Numbered from the stretch's first letter, positions 10,608 through 20,060 are shown. The stretch: DNA of 64,000 nt from Chitinophaga pollutisoli (GCF_038396755.1 NZ_CP149822.1:4246001-4310000), one strand, 5' to 3'. Program-made: numbers and translations. The notes: a model not told the origin generated them from the sequence alone.

Positions 10608-11867
10608 GTGGGCGTATCGATTTTTTTGTATAACATGGGCATCCGGCTTTTCAGGGCCGGCGTAGGGCTGGCGGCCCGTTCCGGGAAGGTGAAGGCGAAA
10701 GCCTGGATCGAAGGCCGGGAGCGGCTTTGGCCTGAACTGGAGGCTGCTGTGGCAGAGCGGAAACCCGCGATCTGGGTGCATGCCGCTTCGCTGGGAGAGT
10801 TTGAGCAGGGGAGGCCTGTACTGGAATCCCTCCGGGCCAGGTACCCCAGCCACCGCATCGTGCTTACTTTCTTTTCCCCCTCGGGGTATGAAGTCCGGAA
10901 AAACTGGCCCGGCGCCGACGTGATCTGCTACCTGCCCCTCGATACCCCGGAAAACGCGGCCCGCTTCCTGGACCTGGTACGCCCGCAACTGGCGATTTTC
11001 ATTAAATACGAATTCTGGTACCACTTCCTCGCCGGCCTTTACGCCAGGAAGGTGCCGGTGCTTCTCATTTCTGGGATTTTCCGGCATAAACAGTTGTTTT
11101 TCAGGCCCTGGGGTGGTGTTCCCATGTTCAAGGATCTCCTACGGAAAATGGATCATCTTTTCGTCCAGAACGAAACTTCCATTACCCTGCTCCACAACAT
11201 CGGCATAAAAGCGGTTACGCTGGCGGGGGATACCCGGTTCGACCGCGTTTGGGCGCTCCGGCAGCAACCGGTGGCCCTCCCGGCTATCGAATCGGCGCTC
11301 CGGCTGGAGAAAGTGCTCGTGGCGGGTAGCACCTGGGAGGCTGACGAGGCGCTCCTGGCGGAATGGTGGTATGGTGGCGGGAAGGAAGGGAGACAACTGG
11401 TGCTGGCGCCCCATGAGATCGATGCGGCCCACCTGGAAAACATCCAGGCTTTATTCCCGGATGCCGTGCGTTTTTCACGACTGAACGGCCGCCAGCCGGA
11501 TGTGCTGGTGATTGATAATGTGGGCATGCTGTCGGCCTTGTACCGTTATAGCCGGGTGGCTTATGTGGGCGGGGGATTCGGAAAAGCAGGGATTCATAAC
11601 CTCCTGGAGCCGGCTACGTACGGCCGGCCGGTGATTATCGGGCCGGTATACCAGCAATTTTTCGAAGCGGAAATGCTGGTGCACCTGAGAGGCGCCATCG
11701 TAATACAAAACGCGAAAGAACTGGCCAGGGCCATCGAGGCGCTGAACGATCCCTTTTATTACGGGCAGACATCGGAGATCGCCGCCCGCTTCGTGGAAGA
11801 CCACAAAGGCGCTACCGAAAAAATCATGGGGTATATTCAGGAGAAACGCTTCCTGACGAGCGAGTAG
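10608..11867 (+). CDS. waaA: 3-deoxy-D-manno-octulosonic acid (Kdo) transferase
   Basis: WaaA (KdtA) transfers Kdo from CMP-Kdo to lipid A precursor at the inner membrane. The 419-residue protein starts with GTG; the N-terminus 'LYNMGIRLFRAGVGLAARSGKVKA' (membrane-associated helix) is typical, as are 'WVHAASLGEFEQGRPVLESL', 'KYEFWYHFLAGL', 'ISGIFRHKQ' and 'GGGFGKAGIHNLLEPA' near the C-terminus, where the nucleotide sugar binds. Its last 31 bases overlap the convergent gene at 11837-12616. Confidence 0.95.
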   Translation: MGVSIFLYNMGIRLFRAGVGLAARSGKVKAKAWIEGRERLWPELEAAVAERKPAIWVHAASLGEFEQGRPVLESLRARYPSHRIVLTFFSPSGYEVRKNWPGADVICYLPLDTPENAARFLDLVRPQLAIFIKYEFWYHFLAGLYARKVPVLLISGIFRHKQLFFRPWGGVPMFKDLLRKMDHLFVQNETSITLLHNIGIKAVTLAGDTRFDRVWALRQQPVALPAIESALRLEKVLVAGSTWEADEALLAEWWYGGGKEGRQLVLAPHEIDAAHLENIQALFPDAVRFSRLNGRQPDVLVIDNVGMLSALYRYSRVAYVGGGFGKAGIHNLLEPATYGRPVIIGPVYQQFFEAEMLVHLRGAIVIQNAKELARAIEALNDPFYYGQTSEIAARFVEDHKGATEKIMGYIQEKRFLTSE

Positions 11868-12616
11868 AAGTGTTGCGCCACGGGGTCGGACTCGTCCCAC
11901 CCCAATTTAATTTTCAGTTCCCGCTCGATCCAGTATTCCGCTTCCTGCAGGCTGGCGCATTCGTTGATGGTTTTCACCGAGCGCTCGTACATGGTTTTAT
12001 CGCCGCGGAAGAGGGCTTCCATAAACTGGAACTTGTCGTTGATCCCGATTGCGCTTTTGAGGTCGGGAACGCCCATGCTGCCGATTTTTTCTCCTATTTC
12101 CATGTTTTTACCGCTGAACCGGTCGTTGAGCGACGCGGTGGGCTGGGCCACCAGTTCGTTCAGGTCGCGGCGAATGCCATTGGCTTCCGGAGCCGGCGCC
12201 GGTGCGGGTTGAGGCTGCAGTTGCGGCTGCGGTTGGGGAGGAAGGGGATCGAAGAGGGTGGCGCTGGCCGCCGGCTTCTCCGGTGCAGGGCGCACCTGCT
12301 TCACGGGAACGCGGTCGGGCGCATAGCCGTTCGCATGGCCGTTGGTAGCCATCGCTGCAACAGGCGCCGCAACGGCGGGCGTAACGGGAACAGGCGCGGG
12401 GGGCGGCGGCGCGGGAACCGGTTCGGAAACATGAACGTGCGCCGGCATAATCACGGCTACGTGACCATGGGAAGATAGCTCGCTCTGCTTCTGAAGATTC
12501 CGCTGGTGGAGGATTTCCGCCTGCAGCAACTGTGTGTAGTAGGACATGGATTGCAAACTCGCAGCAGAATTTTTCAATTCCTGCAGTTTGTCAATTAATG
12601 CATTTATCTTTTCCAT
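11837..12616 (-). CDS. Bacteroidota conserved protein with Pro/Ala-rich linker
   Basis: A 259-residue protein of unknown function with three parts: an N-terminal helical stretch that could form a coiled coil (residues 1-50, 'MEKINALIDKLQELKNSAASL'-like spacing), a long Pro/Ala/Gln-rich low-complexity linker (about 60-150), and a folded C-terminal domain with 'LNELVAQPTASLNDRF', 'DLKSAIGINDKFQFMEALF' and 'AEYWIERELKIKLGW'. The C-terminal domain is of a type seen as a conserved hypothetical in Bacteroidota. No signal peptide or membrane segment is visible. The 3' end overlaps waaA convergently. Confidence 0.8.
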   Translation of the reverse strand: MEKINALIDKLQELKNSAASLQSMSYYTQLLQAEILHQRNLQKQSELSSHGHVAVIMPAHVHVSEPVPAPPPPAPVPVTPAVAAPVAAMATNGHANGYAPDRVPVKQVRPAPEKPAASATLFDPLPPQPQPQLQPQPAPAPAPEANGIRRDLNELVAQPTASLNDRFSGKNMEIGEKIGSMGVPDLKSAIGINDKFQFMEALFRGDKTMYERSVKTINECASLQEAEYWIERELKIKLGWDESDPVAQHFYSLVRKRFS

Positions 12617-12731
12617 GCGTTAATTGAATTTTGTTCCGTAAATCTGTGATGATAACGAAGTCCGGAAATAATTATTTTATTTGCAACTAAGTTATACTTT
12701 TTTAACCACTTGTTAGTCAAAATAATACAAT

Positions 12732-13307
12732 ATGTTTATTGAACCTTCGCTTACAGGAGGCCGGAGAGGTTGGATCGAAGTGATTTGCGGATCGATGTTT
12801 TCCGGTAAAACGGAGGAACTGATCCGCCGGCTGAACCGGGCGAAGATTGCCAACCTGTCCGTTGAAATCTTTAAACCCGCCATGGATGTACGGTACGATC
12901 ATGAAGATATTGTCTCACACAACGATTCGCGCATCCTTTCCACCCCGGTGGAAAGCTCGCAACAAATGCTCCTCCTCGGACAGGGTACCGACGTTGTCGC
13001 GATCGACGAAGCCCAGTTTTTCGACATGGAACTTCCCAACGTCTGCGACCAGCTTGCCCTCCAGGGCATCCGTGTGATCGTGGCCGGCCTCGATATGGAC
13101 TTTCGCGGCGAACCGTTCGGTCCCATTCCCGCCCTGCTTGCCAAGGCGGAGTATATTACCAAACTACATGCCATTTGTGTGCGTTGCGGCAACATCGCCA
13201 CGCATTCCTACCGGCTCTCCGCCGGATCGCAGAGGGTTTTGCTCGGCGAAAAGGACCACTACGAGCCCCGCTGCCGGCATTGCTACGCCAAAGGCGATGC
13301 TGTCTGA
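12732..13307 (+). CDS. tdk: Thymidine kinase
   Basis: Type II thymidine kinase, phosphorylating thymidine with ATP in nucleotide salvage. The 191-residue protein has the P-loop '[15 protein letters not shown]' near residue 22, the Asp-Glu-Ala-Gln motif '[11 protein letters not shown]', and the zinc-binding cysteines in 'CVRCG' and 'CRHC' near the C-terminus with the lasso region between. Length is normal. It converges with the GtrA gene with 9 bases between stops and no visible terminator hairpin. Confidence 0.95.
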   Translation: MFIEPSLTGGRRGWIEVICGSMFSGKTEELIRRLNRAKIANLSVEIFKPAMDVRYDHEDIVSHNDSRILSTPVESSQQMLLLGQGTDVVAIDEAQFFDMELPNVCDQLALQGIRVIVAGLDMDFRGEPFGPIPALLAKAEYITKLHAICVRCGNIATHSYRLSAGSQRVLLGEKDHYEPRCRHCYAKGDAV

Positions 13308-13316
13308 GCCCGCAGC

Positions 13317-13796
13317 TCAGGGCTCTACCTTCACTTTAAACGTAAATTTCTTCTGGGTAATATAACTGAAACATACGACAACAACCGTTGTCAGGATTTT
13401 GCCTATGGTGGGGTAGAAATGGCAATAATCCACGAAAAGCTTCATCAGCACGTAATTCATCAGCAGGCACACGGCCACGAGCAGGAAATATCTCGCAAGC
13501 TGCACCCGCCCGCGCAGGTTGGAATCAGAAAACACGATGTATTTGTTCAACAGGAACCCCGTCGGGAAACTCACCAGAAATGCCATGAACACGGCCGCAA
13601 TGTGCGGGCTTAGCGCAATGAACGGCAACTCCACCACCTGCTTGTTCAGCACGAAGTTGTAAAAAACGAAAAACAGGAAGATATCCAGCACCGTATTCCC
13701 CCCTCCGCAAGCAAGGTAACGGAAGGTCTGGAATGGCATCACCTTCGCAAATGGCCTGTAAAAGAAGGTGAGGATATTTAAAATGAGATGCTTCAT
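13317..13796 (-). CDS. GtrA-family membrane protein
   Basis: A 159-residue protein with four predicted membrane helices: 'TFRYLACGGGNTVLDIFLFF', 'IAAVFMAFLVSFPTGFLLNKY', 'ARYFLLVAVCLLMNYVLMKLF' and 'TIGKILTTVVVVCFSYITQK' (each quoted in part). 'GFLLNKYIVF' and 'YITQKKFTF' are typical of GtrA proteins, which are thought to flip undecaprenyl-linked sugars or otherwise take part in cell-surface polysaccharide assembly. The start at 13796 (MKHLILN) is chosen over one 69 bases upstream because the upstream residues lack family character. Confidence 0.85.
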   Translation of the reverse strand: MKHLILNILTFFYRPFAKVMPFQTFRYLACGGGNTVLDIFLFFVFYNFVLNKQVVELPFIALSPHIAAVFMAFLVSFPTGFLLNKYIVFSDSNLRGRVQLARYFLLVAVCLLMNYVLMKLFVDYCHFYPTIGKILTTVVVVCFSYITQKKFTFKVKVEP

Positions 13797-13880
13797 TGCG
13801 TAAAAACGTGGCAAAGCTACAAACGAAAAAGGAAATCCCGGACCCGAAATCCGCTTTTTTAACATCCCTTTTGGATCCGC

Positions 13881-15371
13881 CTAACGTACCCGCCGGCGCT
13901 GCTTCCAGGCCGAAGGTGCTTTTGCGCTGCCATTAAGCTGCGGAGCGGCAGCAGCGGGCTGTTCCCAGAGAACGGCTGCCAGGATGGCCGCCGCGCGGGC
14001 CGCATCATCTTCCGGCGAAGCCTCCAGGGCCTGCGGGGTAAAGTAACGGGCAATAAAGTTGGTGTCGAAATTCCCTTCGATGAACGCCGCCTGCTGCAAT
14101 GCCCATTTGCCGAACGGCAACGTGGTCTTAATACCGGTCACCCGGTATTCGTCGATGGCGCGGATCAGCCGCAGCCGGGCCTCATCGCGGTCGGCCCCCC
14201 AGGCGATCAGCTTGGAGATCATCGGGTCGTAAAAAATAGGAATATCCATCCCTGCCTCATATCCGTCATCAACCCGCACGCCGGGGCCCTGCGGACGGAT
14301 ATACGTTTCCAGCCGGCCCGTATCGGGCAGGAAGTTATTCGCCGGATCCTCGGCGCAGAGCCGCAGTTCGATAGCGTGGCCATTGATTGTCAGATCGTTT
14401 TGCCCGAAGGAAAGCTTTTCGCCGCGGGCTACGCGGATCTGTTCCTTCACCAGGTCGAGGCCCGTGATCATTTCGGTGACGGGGTGCTCTACCTGCAGGC
14501 GGGTATTCATTTCGAGGAAATAGAAATTCAGTTTTTCGTCGACCAGGAATTCCACTGTTCCGGCGCCGTGGTAATTACAGGCGCGGGCTACGTCTACCGC
14601 GCACTGGCCCATGGCCTGGCGGATGTCAGGGGTGAGGCAGGAGGAAGGAGCTTCCTCGATCAATTTCTGGTGGCGGCGCTGGATGGAGCACTCCCTTTCG
14701 AAGAGGTACACCACGTTGCCGTGGCGGTCGCCCAGCACCTGTATTTCAATATGGCGGGGCGAGCCCACGTATTTTTCGATGAAAACGGCGTCGTCACCGA
14801 AAGCGCTGAGGGCTTCACTTTTGGCGAGGCGGATCTGTTCTTCCAGTTCGCTTTCCTTTTCCACCACGCGCATGCCTTTCCCGCCGCCGCCGGCAGAAGC
14901 TTTAATGAGGATGGGGAAACCGGTTTTCTTTACCACTTCCTTCGCTTCTTCCAGGCTTTTGAGCGGCGTTTCAGTGCCGGGCACCATAGGCACCCCGAAT
15001 TTTTGCGCCGCTTGTTTGGCCGCGAGCTTGCTGCCCATGGTTTCGATGCTGGATGCGGAAGGGCCGATGAAAATGAGCCCGGCGTCTTCAACAGCCTGCG
15101 CAAAGCGGGCGTTTTCGCTGAGGAAGCCGTATCCGGGATGGATGGCGTCTGCCCCGGTGGATTTCGCAACGGCGATGATCTTGTCGCCCAGCAGGTAACT
15201 CTGCGCGGATGGCGCGGGACCGATGCAAACGGCTTCGTCGGCATACTGCACAAATGGCATGGTTCGGTCGGCTTCGGAATATACGGCTACGGTGGCGATT
15301 CCCATTTCCCTGGCGGAGCGCATAACGCGCAGTGCTATTTCTCCCCTGTTGGCGACAACGATTTTCTTCAT
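13881..15371 (-). CDS. accC: Acyl-CoA carboxylase biotin carboxylase subunit
   Basis: Biotin carboxylase charges biotin on a carrier protein with bicarbonate and ATP. The 496-residue protein begins 'MKKIVVANRGEIALRVMRSA', has the ATP-grasp glycine-rich loop 'SAGGGGKGMR', 'HIEIQVLGDRHGNVVYLFER', 'CSIQRRHQKLIEEAPS' and the metal/biotin-site segment 'FLEMNTRLQVEHPVTE'. It is about 45 residues longer than the 449-residue enterobacterial AccC, with an Ala/Pro-rich, basic C-terminal tail. No carboxyltransferase or BCCP gene is adjacent, so acetyl- versus propionyl-CoA carboxylase use is open. Confidence 0.92.
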   Translation of the reverse strand: MKKIVVANRGEIALRVMRSAREMGIATVAVYSEADRTMPFVQYADEAVCIGPAPSAQSYLLGDKIIAVAKSTGADAIHPGYGFLSENARFAQAVEDAGLIFIGPSASSIETMGSKLAAKQAAQKFGVPMVPGTETPLKSLEEAKEVVKKTGFPILIKASAGGGGKGMRVVEKESELEEQIRLAKSEALSAFGDDAVFIEKYVGSPRHIEIQVLGDRHGNVVYLFERECSIQRRHQKLIEEAPSSCLTPDIRQAMGQCAVDVARACNYHGAGTVEFLVDEKLNFYFLEMNTRLQVEHPVTEMITGLDLVKEQIRVARGEKLSFGQNDLTINGHAIELRLCAEDPANNFLPDTGRLETYIRPQGPGVRVDDGYEAGMDIPIFYDPMISKLIAWGADRDEARLRLIRAIDEYRVTGIKTTLPFGKWALQQAAFIEGNFDTNFIARYFTPQALEASPEDDAARAAAILAAVLWEQPAAAAPQLNGSAKAPSAWKQRRRVR

Positions 15372-15430
15372 GGTCAAAACATTGCGATAAAGCGCTAAAG
15401 TTAATGGATTTCAAATTGGCGGATCAAAGT

Positions 15431-15438
15431 TATCTTTG
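15431..15438 (+). promoter_or_regulatory. -7 promoter box at the ccmB start
   Basis: TATCTTTG matches TAnnTTTG and ends only four bases before the GTG at 15443. If used, the transcript would start at or just after that GTG, so the message would be leaderless or translation would start downstream. The position argues against an upstream ATG start. Confidence 0.5.
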
Positions 15439-15442
15439 CCGC

Positions 15443-16105
15443 GTGAAAAGTCCCATTTCCCAGATATACGCTTTGGTCCGCAAAGACCTGTTGCTTGAAT
15501 GGCGGCAACGCCACGCCCTTTTCGGCATTTTATTGTATGTGTTTTCGACGGTTTTCGTCATCAACCTGATGGTGCGGGAGCCGGAGGAAAGGATGTGGAA
15601 CGCGATGTTCTGGGTGGTGCAGTTGTTTGTGTGCGTGAATGCGGTGGCGAAGAGTTTCGTGCAGGAGAACCGGGGGCGGCTGCTGTATTTTTATTCGTTG
15701 GTCCACCCGCGTTATTTTATTGCCGCGAAGCTGATTTACAACGTGTTGCTGATGATGTTATTTTCGGTGGTGACGTTGGTGTGCTGCATACTTTTCCTGG
15801 GGAACCCGCTGGCGAAGCCGTTGTATTTCCTGGGTGTGGTGCTGCTGGGCGGGGTGAGTTTGAGCGTATTGTTCACGATGCTGGCGGCGATCGCGGCGCA
15901 GGCGAGCCAGAATGCGGCGCTCATGGCGATCATGGGTTTTCCGCTGATCATGCCGGTGCTGATATTGCTGAATAATATTTCCCAGAGCGCGTTTTCGCCG
16001 GTGGTGCAGCCCGGGCTGGGGGGGATGTTCCTCATGCTGGCAGGGCTCGATGTACTGGTGGTGGCGCTGGCGCTGATCCTCTTTCCATTCCTCTGGAAAG
16101 AATAA
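15443..16105 (+). CDS. ccmB: Heme exporter protein CcmB
   Basis: CcmB is the membrane subunit of the CcmABC complex of cytochrome c maturation. The product (220 residues from the GTG) starts 'VKSPISQIYALVRKDLLLEW' and has about six hydrophobic segments, including 'HALFGILLYVFSTVFVINL', 'LLMMLFSVVTLVCCILFL', 'LLGGVSLSVLFTMLAAIAA' and 'MAIMGFPLIMPVLILLNN'. The family pattern 'KDLLLEWR' at the N-terminus is clear. An ATG 39 bases upstream would precede the promoter box. No ccmA ATPase gene is adjacent; ccmC follows behind its own promoter. Confidence 0.9.
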   Translation: MKSPISQIYALVRKDLLLEWRQRHALFGILLYVFSTVFVINLMVREPEERMWNAMFWVVQLFVCVNAVAKSFVQENRGRLLYFYSLVHPRYFIAAKLIYNVLLMMLFSVVTLVCCILFLGNPLAKPLYFLGVVLLGGVSLSVLFTMLAAIAAQASQNAALMAIMGFPLIMPVLILLNNISQSAFSPVVQPGLGGMFLMLAGLDVLVVALALILFPFLWKE

Positions 16106-16187
16106 AATTCAACAAAATACCTTCCGGGGTGCGGATTATTCAATGCGGAAGGCCTGCTTTGCAGGTTCATCAAAATCCTCAATTTGC

Positions 16188-16218
16188 TTTGCCGTTAGCG
16201 GATAAACGTGTAGGTTTG
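16188..16218 (+). promoter_or_regulatory. Consensus promoter of ccmC
   Basis: TTTG at 16188-16191, exactly 19 bases of spacer, then TAGGTTTG at 16211-16218. This is a full match to the Bacteroidota vegetative promoter TTTG-N19-TAnnTTTG, 22 bases before the ccmC ATG. Confidence 0.75.
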
Positions 16219-16240
16219 CCCCCAATATTTCATTAGAGTA

Positions 16241-16906
16241 ATGGCTAAAAATTGGTGGAAAATACTCTCCGTACTGCTCCTGCTTTATGTGATCGTCGGA
16301 GGATTCCTGGTTCCGGTGCCGGTTATCGGCAACAATCAGCAGGCTGCCCGCAGCATCTTCTTTCACTTGCCGATGTGGATGGCAATGTATACCCTGCTCA
16401 CGATATCCGTCGTTAATTCCATCTGGTACCTGGCTACCAACGACCTCCGCCGCGACGTGCGCGCTTCCAGCGCCGCCAGCGTTGGCGTGTTGTTCGGGGT
16501 AATGGGGTTCCTGACGGGGATGTTCTGGGCCACCTATACCTGGGGGGGCACTATCGTGAACGATCCCAAACAGATGACCACTGCCATCGCACTGGCGATC
16601 TACATGGCTTACCTGGTGCTCCGCATGTCGTTCACCGACATCGACAAAAGGGCCCGGGTTTCGGCGATCTACAATGTATTCGCGTTCGCCCTGCTCATTC
16701 CCCTGACTTACATTATCCCCCGCACGGTGGATTCCCTGCATCCGGGAAGCGCCAGCAGCCCGGGGTTCAGCGATAAAGACACCGCCGGTACTATCAAAAT
16801 GGTGCTCTGGCCCGCCTTCCTCGGCTTTACCCTGCTCGGCATCTGGATCTATACCCTTCGCAACCGTTATAAAAGATTGGCTCTTAAAAATATCCTTCAT
16901 GGTTAA
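16241..16906 (+). CDS. ccmC: Cytochrome c biogenesis protein CcmC (heme handling)
   Basis: CcmC presents heme on the periplasmic side during cytochrome c maturation. The 221-residue protein has six hydrophobic segments and the family elements 'IFFHLPMWMAMYTLL', 'GFLTGMFWATYTWGG' (a divergent form of the Trp-rich heme-binding motif) and 'AIYNVFAFALLIPLTY'. Its frame overlaps the next small gene by 8 bases. In Bacteroidota ccmB, ccmC and a ccmD-like gene commonly sit together, as here. Confidence 0.9.
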   Translation: MAKNWWKILSVLLLLYVIVGGFLVPVPVIGNNQQAARSIFFHLPMWMAMYTLLTISVVNSIWYLATNDLRRDVRASSAASVGVLFGVMGFLTGMFWATYTWGGTIVNDPKQMTTAIALAIYMAYLVLRMSFTDIDKRARVSAIYNVFAFALLIPLTYIIPRTVDSLHPGSASSPGFSDKDTAGTIKMVLWPAFLGFTLLGIWIYTLRNRYKRLALKNILHG

Positions 16907-17156
16907 CAGAATATCCGTTTCCCTCTTCGCCGCATTCCTGCTCCTCGTTTCCGTAGCCTTCGGCCAGGAAACTACCACCGTAGTCCAGGATGCCGCGTCC
17001 CAGCAAAACACCGAAACCGGCGCCGTGAACGAATTTTTCCGCAGCGACAGCAAAATTTATGTGGCCGTGGGCATCCTGGTGATCATTTTCAGCTGTATAA
17101 CGTTATACCTGGTACGGCTCGATCGAAAAATCTCCCGGCTGGAAAAAGAAAAATAG
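16899..17156 (+). CDS. CcmD-family small membrane protein
   Basis: An 85-residue protein with an N-terminal signal peptide ('VSLFAAFLLLVSVAFGQE'), a short Thr/Gln-rich linker and one C-terminal membrane helix ('IYVAVGILVIIFSCITLYLV') ending in a basic tail. This is the layout of the short CcmD-like proteins in Bacteroidota cytochrome c maturation clusters, thought to hold the CcmABC complex together. It overlaps ccmC by 8 bases, consistent with coupled translation. Confidence 0.8.
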   Translation: MVNRISVSLFAAFLLLVSVAFGQETTTVVQDAASQQNTETGAVNEFFRSDSKIYVAVGILVIIFSCITLYLVRLDRKISRLEKEK

Positions 17157-17225
17157 CCTTTTTAGCGCGTCCCTTCCTTACAAGTCTGCTTACAACACCA
17201 AAACAACATATCTAAACCGTTTTTT

Positions 17226-18662
17226 ATGGCTAAAGCTAAAATGCTGACGCAAGAACCGCACTATAACTTTTTCCACAGCGTGGAAATGAGTTTCGACAAG
17301 GCCGCGCAATTCACCAAATGGGAATCCGGGATTCTCGAGCAGATCAAGGCATGCAACGCCGTTTACCGCATGAAATTCCCTGTGCGTGTGGGCGATGGCA
17401 TCGAGGTGATCGAGGCTTACCGTGTGCAGCACTCCCATCACAAACTGCCCTGTAAAGGTGGTATCCGCTTCAGCGAAGAAGTGAACCAGGACGAAGTGAT
17501 GGCCCTCGCCGCACTCATGACCTACAAATGCGCGATCGTGAATGTGCCCTTCGGCGGCGCAAAAGGCGGTATCCGCATCAATCCCCGCAACTATTCTCCC
17601 TTCCAGCTCGAAAATATCACCCGGCGCTACACGGCCGAACTGGTAAAGAAGAACTTCATTGGCCCCGGCATCGACGTTCCCGCGCCTGATTATGGCACCG
17701 GCGAACGCGAAATGAGCTGGATCCTGGATACCTACATGTCGCTGCGCCCCGGTGAGATCGACGGCTATGGCTGCGTGACCGGCAAACCCGTTTCCCAGGG
17801 CGGCGTCCGCGGCCGTAAAGAAGCCACCGGCCTCGGTGTATTCTACGGTCTGCGCGAACTCTGTAACGTGAAAGAAGATATGAAGCGCCTCGGCCTCGAG
17901 CCCGGCCTCGAAGGTAAAACCGTTGTGGTACAGGGTATGGGCAACGTGGGCTACCACGCCGCAAAATACTTCCACGAAGCCGGCGCCAAAGTAATCTGCC
18001 TCATCGAGTGGGACGGCGCCATCTACAACCAGAAAGGCCTCGACCCCGACGCCGTGCTGAAACACCGCAACGAAACCGGTTCCATCACCGGCTTCCCCGG
18101 CGCCAAAAACCTTAAAAAGAATACCGACGGCCTCGAAATGGATTGCGACATCCTCATCCCCGCAGCCCTCGAGAACGTTATCCACGAGGAAAACGCCCCC
18201 CGCATCAAGGCGAAAATCATCGGTGAAGCCGCCAACGGCCCCATTACGCCCGAAGCCGACGACATCCTTTCCAAAAAAGGCGTGATCGTAGTACCTGACA
18301 TGTTCCTCAACGCCGGCGGTGTAACCGTTTCTTACTTCGAATGGCTGAAAAACCTCAGCCATGTGCGCTACGGCCGCCTCGGCAAACGCTTCGACGAAAA
18401 CATGAACATCCACATCCTCGGCCAGATCGAGGAACTGACCGGCAAAAAAGTTTCCGAGAAAGAACGCAAATTCATCGCCCACGGCGCGGATGAAGTGGAC
18501 CTGGTGTATTCCGGCCTGGAAGAAACCATGATCACCGCCCTCCACGAAGTACGTGAGAAATCTCTCGAGCACAAAAAAATCAAGGATATGCGTACCGCCG
18601 CTTACGTTTGCGCCATCGATAAGGTGGGCTCCGCTTACGAGCAACTCGGTATTTTCCCCTGA
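17226..18662 (+). CDS. Glu/Leu/Phe/Val dehydrogenase (glutamate dehydrogenase)
   Basis: An amino-acid dehydrogenase interconverting L-glutamate and 2-oxoglutarate. The 478-residue protein has the substrate-binding segment '[13 protein letters not shown]', the catalytic-lysine region '[16 protein letters not shown]', and the Rossmann motif '[17 protein letters not shown]'. The pattern fits hexameric glutamate dehydrogenases; cofactor preference is not evident. Codons are strongly C-ending here, in contrast to ccmB, suggesting high expression. A strong terminator follows. Confidence 0.92.
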   Translation: MAKAKMLTQEPHYNFFHSVEMSFDKAAQFTKWESGILEQIKACNAVYRMKFPVRVGDGIEVIEAYRVQHSHHKLPCKGGIRFSEEVNQDEVMALAALMTYKCAIVNVPFGGAKGGIRINPRNYSPFQLENITRRYTAELVKKNFIGPGIDVPAPDYGTGEREMSWILDTYMSLRPGEIDGYGCVTGKPVSQGGVRGRKEATGLGVFYGLRELCNVKEDMKRLGLEPGLEGKTVVVQGMGNVGYHAAKYFHEAGAKVICLIEWDGAIYNQKGLDPDAVLKHRNETGSITGFPGAKNLKKNTDGLEMDCDILIPAALENVIHEENAPRIKAKIIGEAANGPITPEADDILSKKGVIVVPDMFLNAGGVTVSYFEWLKNLSHVRYGRLGKRFDENMNIHILGQIEELTGKKVSEKERKFIAHGADEVDLVYSGLEETMITALHEVREKSLEHKKIKDMRTAAYVCAIDKVGSAYEQLGIFP

Positions 18663-18688
18663 TTTTGCACACATATGGACTGTACGAC

Positions 18689-18722
18689 AACGGCCGGGCA
18701 TTTTGCCCGGCCGTTACTTTTT
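18689..18722 (+). terminator. Terminator after glutamate dehydrogenase
   Basis: AACGGCCGGGC at 18689-18699 pairs perfectly with GCCCGGCCGTT at 18705-18715, loop ATTTT, followed by ACTTTTTA. It also lies at the 3' side of the convergent gene at 18751. Confidence 0.88.
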
Positions 18723-18750
18723 ATATAGAAAATTGAATTTCAATATGCTG

Positions 18751-19224
18751 TCAATCTTCCGCCGGGGCAGGCGGGGCAACGGGCGGGTAATCCGGCAAGT
18801 CATGTTCGAACACCCAGCTGGCGGCGGAATTATCGAGGCGGCAGCACCAGGTGTTGACGCCATTGGTGATCACCAGCCAGGGAACGGGCAGCGCCATATG
18901 GTACCGCACGATCTGCTCCAGCACCGGCTGTTTCAGCGGAACGCCCATTTCCTTGCATTCCACGATCATCCATGGTGTGGCTTCCCGGGAATAGACCACG
19001 ATATCGCAGCGCTTGCGCAGCTCGCCCAGGTGCAGCTCTTTCTCGATGCTCAGTAATGCCCCCGGGTACTCGCGGGATTTCACCAGGTAGTTCAGGAAAT
19101 TCTGCCGAACCCATTCTTCCGGCGTGAGCGTCACGTATTTTTTGCGGTATGGATCGTAAATCATTTCCCGGCCGTTGGTAGCCGTGATCTTGAAATCGGG
19201 TTGCGGAAAACGGATGGATATCAT
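18751..19224 (-). CDS. Stand-alone HsdR N-terminal-type nuclease-fold protein
   Basis: A 157-residue protein resembling the N-terminal nuclease domain of type I restriction subunits (HSDR_N-like). The PD-(D/E)xK core is visible as Asp in 'LRKRCDIVVYSR' and the E-x-K pair in 'PWMIVECKEMGVPL', followed by 'QIVRYHMALPVPWLVITNG' typical of the family. No helicase, methylase or specificity gene is near, so it is not a complete restriction system. Such lone proteins are widespread in Bacteroidota with unknown role. It is divergent from amn. Confidence 0.82.
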   Translation of the reverse strand: MISIRFPQPDFKITATNGREMIYDPYRKKYVTLTPEEWVRQNFLNYLVKSREYPGALLSIEKELHLGELRKRCDIVVYSREATPWMIVECKEMGVPLKQPVLEQIVRYHMALPVPWLVITNGVNTWCCRLDNSAASWVFEHDLPDYPPVAPPAPAED

Positions 19225-19289
19225 ACCGCGAAACTAGGGATTGGATGGCTTTTTGCCGAAAAAACATTACATTCACTTGTCAAAAGGCT

Positions 19290-20060
19290 ATGAAGACGAA
19301 AGAAGAGATAGTAGCTAACTGGCTGCCCCGTTATACGGGTGAGAAACTGGAGAACTTCGGGTCTCACATCCTGCTCACCAACTTTACCAATTACGTACTG
19401 CAATTCTCCCAGTGGAACAACGCCAAGATCGTTGGCGCCGACCGTCCCATGCAATGCTGTACGGCAGGCGATATCACCATCATCAATTTCGGGATGGGCA
19501 GCCCCGGCGCGGCAACCGTCATGGATCTGCTCAGCGCCATTGCGCCGAAGGCGGTGCTGTTCCTGGGGAAATGCGGTGGGTTGAAGAAGAAAAACAGTAT
19601 CGGCGACCTCATCCTGCCGATCGCGGCTATCCGCGGCGAGGGTACGTCGAACGACTACTTCCCGGCGGAAGTGCCTGCCCTACCGGCATTTGCCCTGCAA
19701 AAAGCTATTTCCACCACCATCCGCGAATTCGGGTGCGACTACTGGACCGGCACCTGCTACAGTACTAATCGCCGTGTTTGGGAGCACGATGCCGATTTTA
19801 AGAAATACCTGGAGCGGATCCGCGCCATGGCTATCGATATGGAAACGGCGACCATCTTTTCGGTAGGTTTCTATAATAAAATCCCTACCGGCGCGCTCCT
19901 CCTCGTTTCCGACCAGCCGATGGTGCCCGAAGGCGTGAAAACTGAGGAAAGTGATAAAAAAGTGACGACCGAGTACGTGGACCGGCACCTGCGCATTGGC
20001 ATCGATTCCCTCAAAAATCTCATCAACAGCCACCAAACCGTTAAACACCTCTTGTTTTGA
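19290..20060 (+). CDS. amn: AMP nucleosidase
   Basis: Hydrolyses AMP to adenine and ribose 5-phosphate. The 256-residue protein (start MKTKEEIVANWLPRYTG) belongs to the nucleoside phosphorylase fold: 'INFGMGSPGAATVMDLLSAI', 'VLFLGKCGGLKKKNSIGDLI', and 'AIDMETATIFSVGF' with the purine/ribose-site Glu. It matches the short Bacteroidota type, which lacks the extra N-terminal domain of the long enterobacterial enzyme. The ATG at 19290 is preferred over one 45 bases upstream. Its stop TGA overlaps the TTG start of the next gene. Confidence 0.9.
   Translation: MKTKEEIVANWLPRYTGEKLENFGSHILLTNFTNYVLQFSQWNNAKIVGADRPMQCCTAGDITIINFGMGSPGAATVMDLLSAIAPKAVLFLGKCGGLKKKNSIGDLILPIAAIRGEGTSNDYFPAEVPALPAFALQKAISTTIREFGCDYWTGTCYSTNRRVWEHDADFKKYLERIRAMAIDMETATIFSVGFYNKIPTGALLLVSDQPMVPEGVKTEESDKKVTTEYVDRHLRIGIDSLKNLINSHQTVKHLLF

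Noticed and set aside
16136..17053. A 305-codon leftward frame opposite ccmC
   Set aside because: It is the complement of a clear ccmC gene with membrane helices; the opposite frame has no recognisable features.
18751..19224. Part of a type I restriction-modification system
   Set aside because: No helicase, methylase or specificity genes are nearby; the protein is a stand-alone domain.
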